Source: Streptomyces sp. S.PNR 29 (GTDB lineage Bacteria; Actinomycetota; Actinomycetes; Streptomycetales; Streptomycetaceae). From it: 64,000 nucleotides of DNA. The position numbers were made by a program, and so were the translations under genes. The stretch lies in the NCBI RefSeq assembly GCF_030386795.1, contig NZ_JANUQM010000002.1, forward strand, positions 558,001 through 622,000, given 5' to 3'. Shown in pieces: positions 30,561-38,804 of this stretch. The notes below the pieces were generated by a model, which saw nothing but the letters and a program-made list of their open reading frames with translations, searched no databases and was not told the origin of the DNA. How positions within the stretch are numbered: the first letter of the stretch is position 1; each line of letters begins with the position of its first letter.

Positions 30561-31563
30561 GCCGGGCGGCCGCGCCGAGGACGGCGGCCCGGCAGTCGCC
30601 CGGGCTGCCCCAGGCCGTGCGCAGGGCGCGGGCCTTGGTCAGCCACAGGGACAGGTCGCACTCCGCCGTGTAGCCGATCGCGCCGTGCAACTGCAGGGCG
30701 GTACGGGCGGTGGTGTACGCGGCCTCGCACGCGGTGACCTTGGCGGCGGCCACGTCGGCGGGGTGCAGGGTGAGCGCCGCGCCGAGGACCAGGGGACGGG
30801 CGAACTCCAGGGCGATCTTCGCGTCGGCCAGCCGGTGCTTGACGGCCTGGAACGAGCCTATGGGCGCGCCGAACTGGGTCCGCTGCCCGACATACGCGAC
30901 CGTCCTGTCGAGGAGCGCGAGGCCGACACCGAGGGCTTGGGCGGCGGTGGCCAGACGGGCCCAGGTCAGGGCGCGTTCCAGGGGCGGCTCCGACGGGGGC
31001 GCGGTCCCGTCGGTGGTGCAGGGGTGTTCCCCGGCCGGCCGCCAGGGGAGTGTCTCCCCTCCCGGGGTGAGCGGGGTGAGCCGGCGGGCCGGGTCCAGTG
31101 ACGGGTGGACGGGGCCGTGGCCCGGGGCGAGGCGCAGGCCGTCCGGGGCCGGCACGAGGCGCGTGGTCGCCGCGTCGCCGTCCAGGGCGTACCCGCTCTG
31201 CCACGCCACTGTCGCCATCGCCTCGCCCGAGGCCAGCGGCGGCAGCAGCCGCCCGGCGGCGCCGGAGCCGGAGAGCAGGGCCGCCGCCGCGACCGTCTCC
31301 ACCAAGGGGCCGGGCACCACATGCCGGCCCAACTCGAAGAAGGCGACGACGAGTTCGACCGGGCGCGGCCCGAGCCCCGCGTACTCCTCCGGGACCGCGA
31401 GCGCGAACACGCCCGCCTCGGCGATACGGGACCACAGCGCGCGGCCGCTCGCATGGTCGCCGCGGCTCCACTCCCGTACCACCGACGGTGTGCCGGCGGC
31501 CGTCAGCATCGCGTCCAGGGAAGCGGCGAAGGCACGCTGTTCGGCGTCGAGGAGGAACCGCAT
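30538..31563 (-). CDS. Acyl-CoA dehydrogenase, probable partner subunit in HIP degradation
   Basis: A 341-residue acyl-CoA dehydrogenase, shorter than the usual 380. It starts MRFLLDAEQRAF and retains VPEEYAGLGPRPVE, RTQFGAPIGSFQAVKHRLAD and LQLHGAIGYTAECDLSLW. The middle beta-domain, where FAD-contacting residues normally lie, is short and divergent, as in the small partner subunit of heteromeric steroid-catabolic enzymes (FadE32/FadE33 type). Its ATG shares one base with the stop of the upstream dehydrogenase (TGATG), so the two are probably made together as a complex. It belongs to the KstR2-type cluster. Confidence 0.82.
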   Translation of the reverse strand: MRFLLDAEQRAFAASLDAMLTAAGTPSVVREWSRGDHASGRALWSRIAEAGVFALAVPEEYAGLGPRPVELVVAFFELGRHVVPGPLVETVAAAALLSGSGAAGRLLPPLASGEAMATVAWQSGYALDGDAATTRLVPAPDGLRLAPGHGPVHPSLDPARRLTPLTPGGETLPWRPAGEHPCTTDGTAPPSEPPLERALTWARLATAAQALGVGLALLDRTVAYVGQRTQFGAPIGSFQAVKHRLADAKIALEFARPLVLGAALTLHPADVAAAKVTACEAAYTTARTALQLHGAIGYTAECDLSLWLTKARALRTAWGSPGDCRAAVLGAAARLSAAPRS

Positions 31564-32702
31564 CACCGGCGTCCCTTCGGCAGGCCGAGCAGGCGCTCGG
31601 CGATGATGTCGCGCTGGATCTCGTTCGTGCCCGCGTAGAGGGGGCCGGCGAGGGAGAAGACGTACCGCTCGGCCCAGTCGGTGTCCGCCCGCTCTCCCGC
31701 CTCGCCCAGCAGGTCGAGGGCCGTCTCGTGCAGCGCGATGTCGTACTCGGACCAGAAGACCTTGTTCAGGCTGGACTCCGGGCCGACCCGGTCGCCGTCC
31801 AGGAAGCGGGAGGCGGCCGCGTAGGTGAAGAGCTGGTAGGCGCGGGCGCCGATGAGGGCGTCGGCCACGCGGTCGTGCGCGGACCACGGGCTGCCCTGGG
31901 CCTGCCAGAGCCGCAGCAGCCGTTCGGCCGCGGCGAGGAAGCGGCCGGGGGAGCGGAGCATCAGCCCGCGCTCGTTGCCCGCCGTCGACATCGCGATCCG
32001 CCAGCCCTGGCCGGGCTCGCCGATCACGTCCTCGTCGGGCACGAACACCCCGTCCAGGAACAGCTCGGCGAAGGCGGGCCTGCCGTCGAGGCGCGCGATG
32101 GGGCGCACCGTGACGCCGGGCGCCCGAAGGCCGAACATCAGGTAGGTCAGCCCCTGGTGCGGTCGCGGCACGTCCGGGTCGCTGCGGAACAGGCCGAAGG
32201 CACGGTCGGCGAAGGCGGCCCGCGACGACCACGTCTTCTGGCCGTTCAAACGCCAGCCGCCGTCCACGCGGACGGCCCTCGCTCTCAGCGACGCCAGATC
32301 CGAGCCCGCCTCCGGCTCCGACCACGCCTGCGCCCAGATCACCGCACCGGACGCCATGGGCGGCAGCACCCGTGCCCGCTGCTCCTCGGTCCCGAAGTCG
32401 AAGAGGGTCGGTGCGAGCAGATGGATGCCGTTCTGGCTCACCCGGCCCGGCGCGCCCGCCGCGTAGTACTCCTCCTCGAAGATCAGCCACCGCAGGAGAT
32501 CGCAGTCCCGCCCGCCGTACGCGGCCGGCCAGTTCACCACCGACCAGCGGTCCGCGGCGAGTTCCGCCTCCCACGCGCGGTGCGCCGCGAAGCCCTCCTC
32601 GGTCTCCAGGGAGGGCAGCGGATCGGCGGGCACATGCGCGACGAGCCAGGCGCGGGCCTCGGCGCGGAACGCCTCCTCCGCCTTGGTGAAGCCGAGATCC
32701 AT
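31563..32702 (-). CDS. Acyl-CoA dehydrogenase, FadE31-like
   Basis: A 379-residue flavin-dependent acyl-CoA dehydrogenase. Family stretches are WAQAWSEPEAGSDLASLR (FAD/substrate binding), LNGQKTWSSRAAFADR, and the C-terminal AGTNEIQRDIIAERLLGLPKGRR. The N-terminal TKAEEAFRAEARAWL and SVVNWPAAYGGRD resemble, from memory, mycobacterial FadE31, part of the KstR2 regulon acting on steroid C/D-ring CoA intermediates. It is transcribed away from ipdF across an operator-like palindrome (32751-32770). It pairs with the shorter dehydrogenase immediately downstream. Confidence 0.85.
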   Translation of the reverse strand: MDLGFTKAEEAFRAEARAWLVAHVPADPLPSLETEEGFAAHRAWEAELAADRWSVVNWPAAYGGRDCDLLRWLIFEEEYYAAGAPGRVSQNGIHLLAPTLFDFGTEEQRARVLPPMASGAVIWAQAWSEPEAGSDLASLRARAVRVDGGWRLNGQKTWSSRAAFADRAFGLFRSDPDVPRPHQGLTYLMFGLRAPGVTVRPIARLDGRPAFAELFLDGVFVPDEDVIGEPGQGWRIAMSTAGNERGLMLRSPGRFLAAAERLLRLWQAQGSPWSAHDRVADALIGARAYQLFTYAAASRFLDGDRVGPESSLNKVFWSEYDIALHETALDLLGEAGERADTDWAERYVFSLAGPLYAGTNEIQRDIIAERLLGLPKGRR

Positions 32703-32750
32703 GGGCTTCCGTCCTTCTGCCGTCCCTCTGCCGTCTTTCCGGCACGCTTC

Positions 32751-32770
32751 CCTAACAAGTGTTTGGTAGG
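32751..32770. promoter_or_regulatory. KstR2-type operator between fadE-like genes and ipdF
   Basis: CCTAACAAGTGTTTGGTAGG lies in the 81-base gap between the divergent dehydrogenase and ipdF genes. Its core AACAAGTGTTTGGT (32754-32767) fits the published KstR2 motif AnCAAGnnCTTGnT except for one base. The second cluster promoter, at 38771-38790, carries nearly the same sequence. The encoded KstR2-like repressor is two genes away. Confidence 0.7.
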
Positions 32771-32783
32771 TTAGCTTGGCCCT

Positions 32784-33572
32784 ATGACAGACGTCGAGAG
32801 TCCGGCCTATGTGCCCGGGCACGGGCTGCTGGAGGGACGCACCGCCGTCATCACGGCAGCGGCGGGCGCGGGGATCGGCGGGGCGACCGCGCGGCGCTTC
32901 CTGGAAGAGGGCGCGCGGGTGCTGATCAGCGACGTGCACGGACGGCGGCTGAAGGAGTACGAGGCCGAACTGGGGCGGGAGTTCCCGGGCGCGGTGGCCG
33001 CGGTCGCCTGCGATGTCACCGACGAAGCACAGGTGCGGACCCTGTTCGAGACGGCCGTACGCGAGCATGGCCGGCTGGACATCGTGGTCAACAACGCCGG
33101 ACTCGGCGGCACGTCGGCCCTGGTGGACATGACGGACGAGCAGTGGTCCCGCGTCCTGGACGTGACGTTGAACGGCACCTTCCGGTGCACGCGGGCGGCC
33201 CTGCGGGCCTATCGGGCGCTGGGGCAGGGCGGCGTCGTCGTCAACAACGCCTCCGTCGTCGGCTGGCGCGCCCAGGCCGGGCAGGCCCACTACGCCGCCG
33301 CGAAGGCGGGGGTGATGGCGCTGACCCGGTGCGCCGCGCTGGAGGCGGCCGAGTACGGAGTGCGGGTCAACGCGGTGTCACCGAGCCTCGCCCCGCATCC
33401 GCACCTGGCGAAGGTGACGTCGGCCGGGCTGCTGGAGGAGCTGACCGCGCGCGAGGCCTTCGGGCGGGGCGCCGAGCCCTGGGAGGTGGCCAACGTGATC
33501 GTGTTCCTGGCGTCGCGTTACTCCTCGTACCTGACCGGAGAGGTCGTCTCCGTCAGCAGTCAGCATCCCTAG
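32784..33572 (+). CDS. ipdF: IpdF-like short-chain dehydrogenase (5-hydroxy-HIP-CoA pathway)
   Basis: A 262-residue SDR. The nucleotide-binding motif is the unusual TAAAGAGIGGATARRF, with NNAGLGG, the catalytic Ser/Tyr/Lys in NNASVVGW and HYAAAKAG, and the terminal YLTGEVVSVSSQHP. By memory this closely matches mycobacterial Rv3559c (IpdF), which oxidises the 5-hydroxy form of the HIP-derived CoA ester during steroid C/D-ring breakdown. It is only 15 bases ahead of kstR2 and starts just after the operator-like palindrome, so regulator and enzyme are probably autoregulated together. ATG 32784; the purine signal is weak. Confidence 0.82.
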   Translation: MTDVESPAYVPGHGLLEGRTAVITAAAGAGIGGATARRFLEEGARVLISDVHGRRLKEYEAELGREFPGAVAAVACDVTDEAQVRTLFETAVREHGRLDIVVNNAGLGGTSALVDMTDEQWSRVLDVTLNGTFRCTRAALRAYRALGQGGVVVNNASVVGWRAQAGQAHYAAAKAGVMALTRCAALEAAEYGVRVNAVSPSLAPHPHLAKVTSAGLLEELTAREAFGRGAEPWEVANVIVFLASRYSSYLTGEVVSVSSQHP

Positions 33573-33587
33573 GACCACAATGGACAC

Positions 33588-34223
33588 GTGCCGACCAAGA
33601 AGAAGCCCCAGGTGACCGCCACCAACAAGCCCGCCGCAGCCGCCGCTCCGGCGCGCCGCCGCGAACTCCTCGACACCGCCGCGGAGGTCTTCGCCGAGCA
33701 GGGCTACAACGCCACCACCGTCCGGAAGATCGCGGACCACGCGGGCATGCTCGCGGGCAGCCTCTACTACCACTTCGACTCCAAGGAATCGATGCTGGAG
33801 GAGATCCTCCGCACCTTCCTCGACGAGCTGTGGGGCGGCTACGACGCCGTCCTGGGCGCCGACCTGGGCCCGCGCGAGACGCTTCAGGCGCTGGTCACCG
33901 AGTCGTTCCGGGAGATCGACCGGCACCGGGCGGCCGTCGCGATCTATCAGAAGGAATCCCGGCAGCTGATGGTGCAGGAGCGGTTCGCGTTTCTCGCCGA
34001 GTCGCAGCGCAGGTTCGAGAAGGCGTGGCTGTCCACGCTGGAGCGCGGGGTCGCCGAGCGGGTCTTCCGGGCCGACCTCGACGTGCGGCTCACCTACCGG
34101 TTCGTGCGGGACACGGTGTGGGTGGCCGCCTCCTGGTACCGGCCCGGGGGACAGCACAGCCCGGAGGAGATCGCCCGGCAGTACCTGTCGATGGTCCTGG
34201 ACGGAATCGCCGTACGCACCTGA
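33588..34223 (+). CDS. kstR2: TetR-family repressor, KstR2-like
   Basis: A 211-residue TetR regulator. After a Lys/Ala-rich lead, the DNA-binding domain is RRRELLDTAAEVFAEQGYNATTVRKIADHAGMLAGSLYYHF (shown here as context, residues about 22-62). The SLYYHFDSKESMLEEILRTFLDELW region is very like KstR2 of Mycobacterium, which responds to HIP-CoA and represses C/D-ring genes. Location inside ipdF-kstR2-fadA6 and two fitting palindromes support that role. The ligand-binding part has conserved Arg/Tyr positions but the ligand itself is inferred. GTG start 33588. Confidence 0.82.
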   Translation: MPTKKKPQVTATNKPAAAAAPARRRELLDTAAEVFAEQGYNATTVRKIADHAGMLAGSLYYHFDSKESMLEEILRTFLDELWGGYDAVLGADLGPRETLQALVTESFREIDRHRAAVAIYQKESRQLMVQERFAFLAESQRRFEKAWLSTLERGVAERVFRADLDVRLTYRFVRDTVWVAASWYRPGGQHSPEEIARQYLSMVLDGIAVRT

Positions 34224-34239
34224 CCACTGGGGAGTCGCC

Positions 34240-35397
34240 ATGGCCGAGGCCTACATCGTCGAAGCGGTCCGTACGCCCGTCGGGCGGCGCGGGGGAGGGC
34301 TGAGCGGGGTCCACCCGGCCGACCTCGGCGCCCATGTGCTGACGGCGCTCGTGGAGCGCTCCGGCATCGACCCGGCGGCCGTCGAGGACGTCGTCTTCGG
34401 CTGCCTGGACGCGGTCGGGCCGCAGGCCGGGGACATCGCGCGGACCTGCTGGCTGGCGGCCGGGCTGCCCGAGGAGGTGCCGGGGGTGACGGTGGACCGG
34501 CAGTGCGGTTCCTCGCAGCAGGCCGTGCACTTCGCGGCACAGGCCGTCAAGTCCGGCACGCAGGACCTGGTGGTCGCGGGCGGCGTGCAGAACATGTCGC
34601 AGATCCCCATCGCCTTCGCCTCCCGGCAGGCGGCCCTGCCGCTGGGCCTGACCGAGGGCCCCTTCGCGGGCAGCGAGGGCTGGCGGGCGCGGTACGGGCA
34701 GCAGCCGGTGAACCAGTTCGCCGGCGCCGAGATGATCGCCGCCAAGTGGGGGATCAGCAGGCAGGCGCAGGAGGAGTTCGCCCTGCGGTCGCACGCGCGC
34801 GCGGTGCGGGCCATCGACGAGGGACGCTTCGCGCGGGAGACCGTGCCCTACGAGGACGTCACGGTCGACGAGGGGCCGCGGCGGGACACCTCACCGGAGA
34901 AGATGGCCGCGCTGAAGCCGGTCCTCGACGGCGGCACCATCACCGCCGCCTGCTCCTCGCAGGTCTCCGACGGCGCGGCGGCGATGCTGCTCGCCTCCGA
35001 GCGGGCCGTACGGGCGCACGGGCTGACGCCACGCGCGCGCGTGCACCACCTCTCCGTGCGCGGCGAGGACCCCATCCGCATGCTGACGGCCCCCATCCCG
35101 GCCACCGCGCACGCCCTGAAGAAGACCGGCCTGTCCCTCGGCGACATCGACCTCGTCGAGATCAACGAGGCCTTCGCGCCGGTCGTCCTGGCCTGGCTGA
35201 AGGAGACCGGCGCCGACCCGGACAGGGTCAACGTCAACGGCGGCGCCATCGCCCTCGGCCACCCCCTGGGCGCCACCGGCGTCAAGCTGATGACGACCCT
35301 GCTGCACGAACTGGAGCGCACCGGCGGCCGGTTCGGCCTGCAGACGATGTGCGAGGGCGGGGGGCAGGCCAACGTGACGATCATCGAGAGGCTGTGA
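34240..35397 (+). CDS. fadA6: FadA6-like acyl-CoA thiolase
   Basis: A 385-residue thiolase, expected to cleave beta-keto acyl-CoA intermediates in the last stage of steroid ring degradation. The acylation cysteine is in DRQCGSSQQAVHFA, with INEAFAPVVL, GGAIALGHPLGATG and the catalytic CEGGGQANV at the C-terminus. ATG 34240 follows GGGGAG and is 16 bases after kstR2. It corresponds in position and sequence to mycobacterial fadA6. Convergent with ipdC, three bases apart. Confidence 0.86.
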   Translation: MAEAYIVEAVRTPVGRRGGGLSGVHPADLGAHVLTALVERSGIDPAAVEDVVFGCLDAVGPQAGDIARTCWLAAGLPEEVPGVTVDRQCGSSQQAVHFAAQAVKSGTQDLVVAGGVQNMSQIPIAFASRQAALPLGLTEGPFAGSEGWRARYGQQPVNQFAGAEMIAAKWGISRQAQEEFALRSHARAVRAIDEGRFARETVPYEDVTVDEGPRRDTSPEKMAALKPVLDGGTITAACSSQVSDGAAAMLLASERAVRAHGLTPRARVHHLSVRGEDPIRMLTAPIPATAHALKKTGLSLGDIDLVEINEAFAPVVLAWLKETGADPDRVNVNGGAIALGHPLGATGVKLMTTLLHELERTGGRFGLQTMCEGGGQANVTIIERL

Positions 35398-35400
35398 GAC

Positions 35401-36453
35401 TCACCGAGGGGCGGCGGTGAGCCTCTCCCGTGTCCCGTCCGCCTCCTTCATGATCCGCTCCACCAGCTCCGCGCACGACGGCAGGTCGTCGATCACCCCG
35501 GCGACCTGCCCGGACGCCATCACCCCCAGATCCGTCCGCCCGTCCACCATCGACGCCTTCAGCAGCATCGGTGTGTTCGCGGCCAGCAGGACCTGGCTCC
35601 AGGTCAGGTCCTTGCCGTGCCTGAGTGCCCGTCCGTCGCTCAGCATCCGGCGCCAGGAGGTACCGGACAGCTGCCGGAAGCCCGCCGCCCTCCGCACCGC
35701 CCGCGCCAGGGCCCTGAGGCGGCCGGAGCGCTCCAGCGACTCGACCAGTTCCGTACGCAGCATGCGGTGCGGCAGCCCGTCCACCGCCGTCGTCACCGTC
35801 ACGTCCTTCACCGTCGCCGCCAGATACCGTGCCTTCACCGCGTCCGGCACCGTCGAGTCCGAGGTCAGCAGGAAACGCGTGCCCATGGCGATGCCCGCCG
35901 CCCCGTACGCCAGCGCGGCGACCAGGCCCCGCCCGTCGAAGAAGCCGCCCGCCGCCACCACCGGGATCCGCACCGCGTCCACCACCTGCGGCAGCAACAC
36001 CGTCGTCGCCACCTCACCGGTGTGCCCGCCGCCCTCCGCGCCCTGCACGATCACCGCGTCCGCGCCCCAGGCCGCGACCTTCTCGGCATGGCGCCGCGCC
36101 CCGACGGTCGGGACGACGACCACGCCCGCCTCCTTCAGCTCCGCTACCAGCCCGGGGGAGGGGGCGAGGGCGAAGGAGGCGACCCGGACGCCCTCCTCGA
36201 TGACGATCCGCACCCGGTCGGCGGCGTCCGAGGCGTCGGCGCGCAGATTCACCCCGAACGGCGCGTCCGTACGGGACCGCACCTCCCGTATCGCCTCCCG
36301 CAGCCGGTCCGGCGTCATGGTCGCGGAGGCCAGGATGCCCAGCGCACCGGCGTTCGCCGTCGCCGAGACCAGGCGCGGACCGGCCACCCAGCCCATGCCG
36401 GTCTGCACGATCGGATGCCGGATGCCGACCAGCCGGGTGAACGCGGTCTCCAT
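35401..36453 (-). CDS. ipdC: IpdC-like NAD(P)H-dependent flavin oxidoreductase
   Basis: A 350-residue nitronate-monooxygenase/IMPDH-like barrel. Features are RHPIVQTGMGWVAGPRLVSATANAGALGILAS at the start, VIVQGAEGGGHTG (flavin phosphate loop), IPVVAAGGFFDGRG and GIAMGTRFLLTSDS. In mycobacteria IpdC works with IpdF to remove the 5-hydroxyl of the HIP-CoA intermediate. ATG 36453 shares one base with the end of ipdB. Gene order echA20-ipdA-ipdB-ipdC is the same as Rv3550-Rv3553. Confidence 0.84.
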   Translation of the reverse strand: METAFTRLVGIRHPIVQTGMGWVAGPRLVSATANAGALGILASATMTPDRLREAIREVRSRTDAPFGVNLRADASDAADRVRIVIEEGVRVASFALAPSPGLVAELKEAGVVVVPTVGARRHAEKVAAWGADAVIVQGAEGGGHTGEVATTVLLPQVVDAVRIPVVAAGGFFDGRGLVAALAYGAAGIAMGTRFLLTSDSTVPDAVKARYLAATVKDVTVTTAVDGLPHRMLRTELVESLERSGRLRALARAVRRAAGFRQLSGTSWRRMLSDGRALRHGKDLTWSQVLLAANTPMLLKASMVDGRTDLGVMASGQVAGVIDDLPSCAELVERIMKEADGTRERLTAAPR

Positions 36454-37172
36454 CAGTGCCCGACCTCCCCGGCCCGGCTGTCGCCCGGATCGAGGACCTC
36501 GCGGATCAGCCGCAGCTCGGCCTGCGTCGGCTCGCGCGTGAAGGGCACCTCGTCCGGCACGGTGAGGGCGAACCCGGTGGCTTCCGTGACCTGCTCCACC
36601 GTGACGCCCGGGTGCAGCGAGGCCAGCCGCATCGAGCGGTCGGGGGTGGCGAAGTCGAAGACGCCGAGGTCGGAGACGACACGCGGGATGCGGTGGTGAC
36701 GGGCGTCGGCCGCGTGGTCGTACCCGACGCCGCACACCATGTCGACCTGCTCCACGAACACCCGGCGGGAGTGCCGTGGGATCCAGTAGCTGGTCGGGTT
36801 GTTGAGTGTGTTGACCGGCGCTCCCCGCACCCCGAGCAGCTGCCGGGTGGGCCTCGCCCAGTCGCCGATGCAGGAGATGTTCTGGTTGCCGTACCGGTCG
36901 ATCTGGCTCGCGCCCATCATCACGTGCCGGCGGCCGCCGGCGACCAGGGCGAGGTGCTGCCGGTAGGGCAGCCAGCCCTCGACCGTGCCGTCGTCGCCCA
37001 CCAGCATCGCCTCCCCGTCGGTCAGCAGCAGCTCCGGCGAGAAGGTGCGCCGGGCGAGGCGGGCCCCGAGGGAGGGGATCAGGCCCATCGGGCTCGCCAG
37101 GATCTCACCGGCGTCGCGCCAGGCCTCGGCGCAGGCGATCACGCAGTACTCGGCGCGGGTGACGCCCTTCAC
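36453..37172 (-). CDS. ipdB: IpdB-like CoA-transferase-fold subunit (ring-C hydrolase)
   Basis: A 239-residue class I CoA-transferase-fold protein: TRAEYCVIACAEAWRDAGEI, MMGASQIDRYGNQNI, and VSDLGVFDF. With IpdA it should form the heteromeric enzyme that in mycobacteria hydrolyses the last steroid ring (ring C of COCHEA-CoA) rather than transferring CoA. GTG 37172 overlaps the ipdA stop (GTGA), giving coupled translation of the two subunits. Confidence 0.84.
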   Translation of the reverse strand: MKGVTRAEYCVIACAEAWRDAGEILASPMGLIPSLGARLARRTFSPELLLTDGEAMLVGDDGTVEGWLPYRQHLALVAGGRRHVMMGASQIDRYGNQNISCIGDWARPTRQLLGVRGAPVNTLNNPTSYWIPRHSRRVFVEQVDMVCGVGYDHAADARHHRIPRVVSDLGVFDFATPDRSMRLASLHPGVTVEQVTEATGFALTVPDEVPFTREPTQAELRLIREVLDPGDSRAGEVGH

Positions 37173-38005
37173 CTCGCCTCCCGCACAGCCGACTGGTACG
37201 CCTGCTCGTCACCGCCGAGGAACCGCGCCGCGAACTCGGGCCAGCCAGTGGTCGCGTACGTCCTCTGGAACGCTTCGTCCCGGCCGTAGTCGGGCGCGCA
37301 GGACGTGAAGTGCGCGCCGTTCGGTGCCTCGATGACACCCGTCACCGTGTGGCGCTTGATCAGCAGCGTCTGCGGCGCCGCCTCCTCGGTCAACTCGGCC
37401 GTGTCCACGATCCGCTCGCAGGAGACGTAAGCGGTGTCGGCCGCCGCGCAGAACAGGTCGTCGAAGTACGGGTCCGGACCCAGGTACTGCCCGTTGCCCC
37501 GCCGATCGGCGCGGTTGACGTGCACCAGGGCCGCGTCCAGGCGCAGCGCGGGCATCGCCACGAACGTCTCCCCGTCCTCGTACGGCGAGGTCACCGTGCG
37601 CAGCCCCGGGTTGACCCGCATCACGTCCGAGCCGATCCCGGCCCGCACGGGCAGGAACGGCAGCCGGTTCGCGGCCGCGTGCAGCCCCCACAGGAACATC
37701 GCCTCGTCGATCTCGGTCAGCTCGAAGGCGGCGTGCTCGCGGGCCGTGCGGTAGTGCGGTTCCAGCGGGATCGAGTCGAGGGTGACGAAGGCCGTGACCA
37801 GTTTCCGGATCCGTCCGGCCGCCGCGAGCATGCCGACGTCCGGGCCGCCGCACGAGACGACGGTGAGATCGGTGATCGGGGACCGGAGCAGCGCTCTGAC
37901 CAGGGCCATCGGTTTGCGGCGCGAACCCCAGCCGCCGATGCCGACCGTCATCCCGCCGCGCAGCCGTGAGACGGCCTCGTCGGCGGTCATCGTCTTGTCA
38001 CTCAC
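37169..38005 (-). CDS. ipdA: IpdA-like CoA-transferase-fold subunit (ring-C hydrolase)
   Basis: A 278-residue class I CoA-transferase-fold subunit: SDKTMTADEAVSRLRGGMTVGIGGWGSRRKPMALVRALL, LTVVSCGGPDVGML and VHVNRADRRGNGQYLG. Its partner is IpdB just downstream. The GTG start follows directly after the echA20 stop; ATG 37990 (MTADEA) is an alternative start. The catalytic Glu of IpdA lies in the FELTEIDEAMF region by family analogy; I cannot fix its exact residue. Fourth gene from the operator at 38771. Confidence 0.84.
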   Translation of the reverse strand: MSDKTMTADEAVSRLRGGMTVGIGGWGSRRKPMALVRALLRSPITDLTVVSCGGPDVGMLAAAGRIRKLVTAFVTLDSIPLEPHYRTAREHAAFELTEIDEAMFLWGLHAAANRLPFLPVRAGIGSDVMRVNPGLRTVTSPYEDGETFVAMPALRLDAALVHVNRADRRGNGQYLGPDPYFDDLFCAAADTAYVSCERIVDTAELTEEAAPQTLLIKRHTVTGVIEAPNGAHFTSCAPDYGRDEAFQRTYATTGWPEFAARFLGGDEQAYQSAVREAR

Positions 38006-38758
38006 CTAGGTGCCCTCCTTGCCGAAGGTGGCGCGGACGCGGTCGGCCACGCCGCTCGCGCCCGCCTCGTAGGTGAAGCCCTGTTCGAAGCGGTAGCTGC
38101 GGCGCACGTCGACCGGGTCGATGCCGTTGATCGCGGCCTTGGCCAGCCGCAGCAGCTGTCCGTCCTTCGCCGCGATCTCCCGGGCCAACTCCAGGGCAGC
38201 CGCCCGCAGTTCGGCGCGCGGCACCACCCGCCACACCGAACCGTGCCCGTGCAGCTCGGCCGCGCTCGCCGTGCGCGCGGTGTAGTACAGGGCGCGCATC
38301 AGGTGCTGCGGGACCAGCCGGGCCAGGTGGGTGGCCGCGCCCAGCGCTCCCCGGTCCAGCTCCGGCAGCCCGAACACCGCGTCCTCGCTCGCCACGATCG
38401 CGTCCGCGTTGCCCACCAGCCCGATGCCGCCGCCCAGACAGAAGCCCTGCACCGCCGCCACGACCGGGACCTCGCACTCGTACACCGCCGCGAAGGCCTC
38501 CGCACAGCCGCGGTTGGCGCCGAGCAGGGCGCTCGCCCCGTCCGCCTGGATCTCCTTGATGTCCACGCCCGCATTGAAGCCCCGCCCCTCGGCGGCCAGC
38601 ACCACACACCGCACCCCGGTGTCACGGCCCGCCCCGCGCACCGCGTCGGCGAGGGCGAACCAGCCGCGCACCGGCAGGGCGTTCACCGGCGGGAAGTCAA
38701 CGGTGATGACGGAAATCCCCTTTTCGGGGGACAAGGTGGAGACACCCATGGCCCGCAT
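38006..38758 (-). CDS. echA20: EchA20-like enoyl-CoA hydratase/ring-D hydrolase
   Basis: A 250-residue crotonase-fold protein. It has the GRGFNAGVDIKEIQADG and VQGFCLGGGIGLVGNADAI oxyanion-hole loops and a GLPELDRGALGAATHL segment. In mycobacteria EchA20 opens ring D of the HIP-derived CoA ester before IpdAB acts. First gene of the reverse echA20-ipdA-ipdB-ipdC unit. ATG 38758 has GGAAAGG six bases ahead; ATG 38749 is possible. The KstR2-type palindrome lies immediately upstream. Confidence 0.83.
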   Translation of the reverse strand: MRAMGVSTLSPEKGISVITVDFPPVNALPVRGWFALADAVRGAGRDTGVRCVVLAAEGRGFNAGVDIKEIQADGASALLGANRGCAEAFAAVYECEVPVVAAVQGFCLGGGIGLVGNADAIVASEDAVFGLPELDRGALGAATHLARLVPQHLMRALYYTARTASAAELHGHGSVWRVVPRAELRAAALELAREIAAKDGQLLRLAKAAINGIDPVDVRRSYRFEQGFTYEAGASGVADRVRATFGKEGT

Positions 38759-38770
38759 CGGCTACCTTTC

Positions 38771-38790
38771 CACCAAACGTTTGTTAGGTG
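38771..38790. promoter_or_regulatory. KstR2-type operator between echA20 and the SDR pair
   Basis: CACCAAACGTTTGTTAGGTG lies in the 46-base divergent gap. Its complement reads CACCTAACAAACGTTTGGTG, matching the site at 32751-32770 at nearly every base. The core ACCAAACGTTTGTT (38772-38785) is nearly a perfect palindrome and fits AnCAAnnnnTTGnT. It overlaps the space where both promoters must be. Confidence 0.72.
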
Positions 38791-38804
38791 GAAGGTAGCA
38801 GCGA

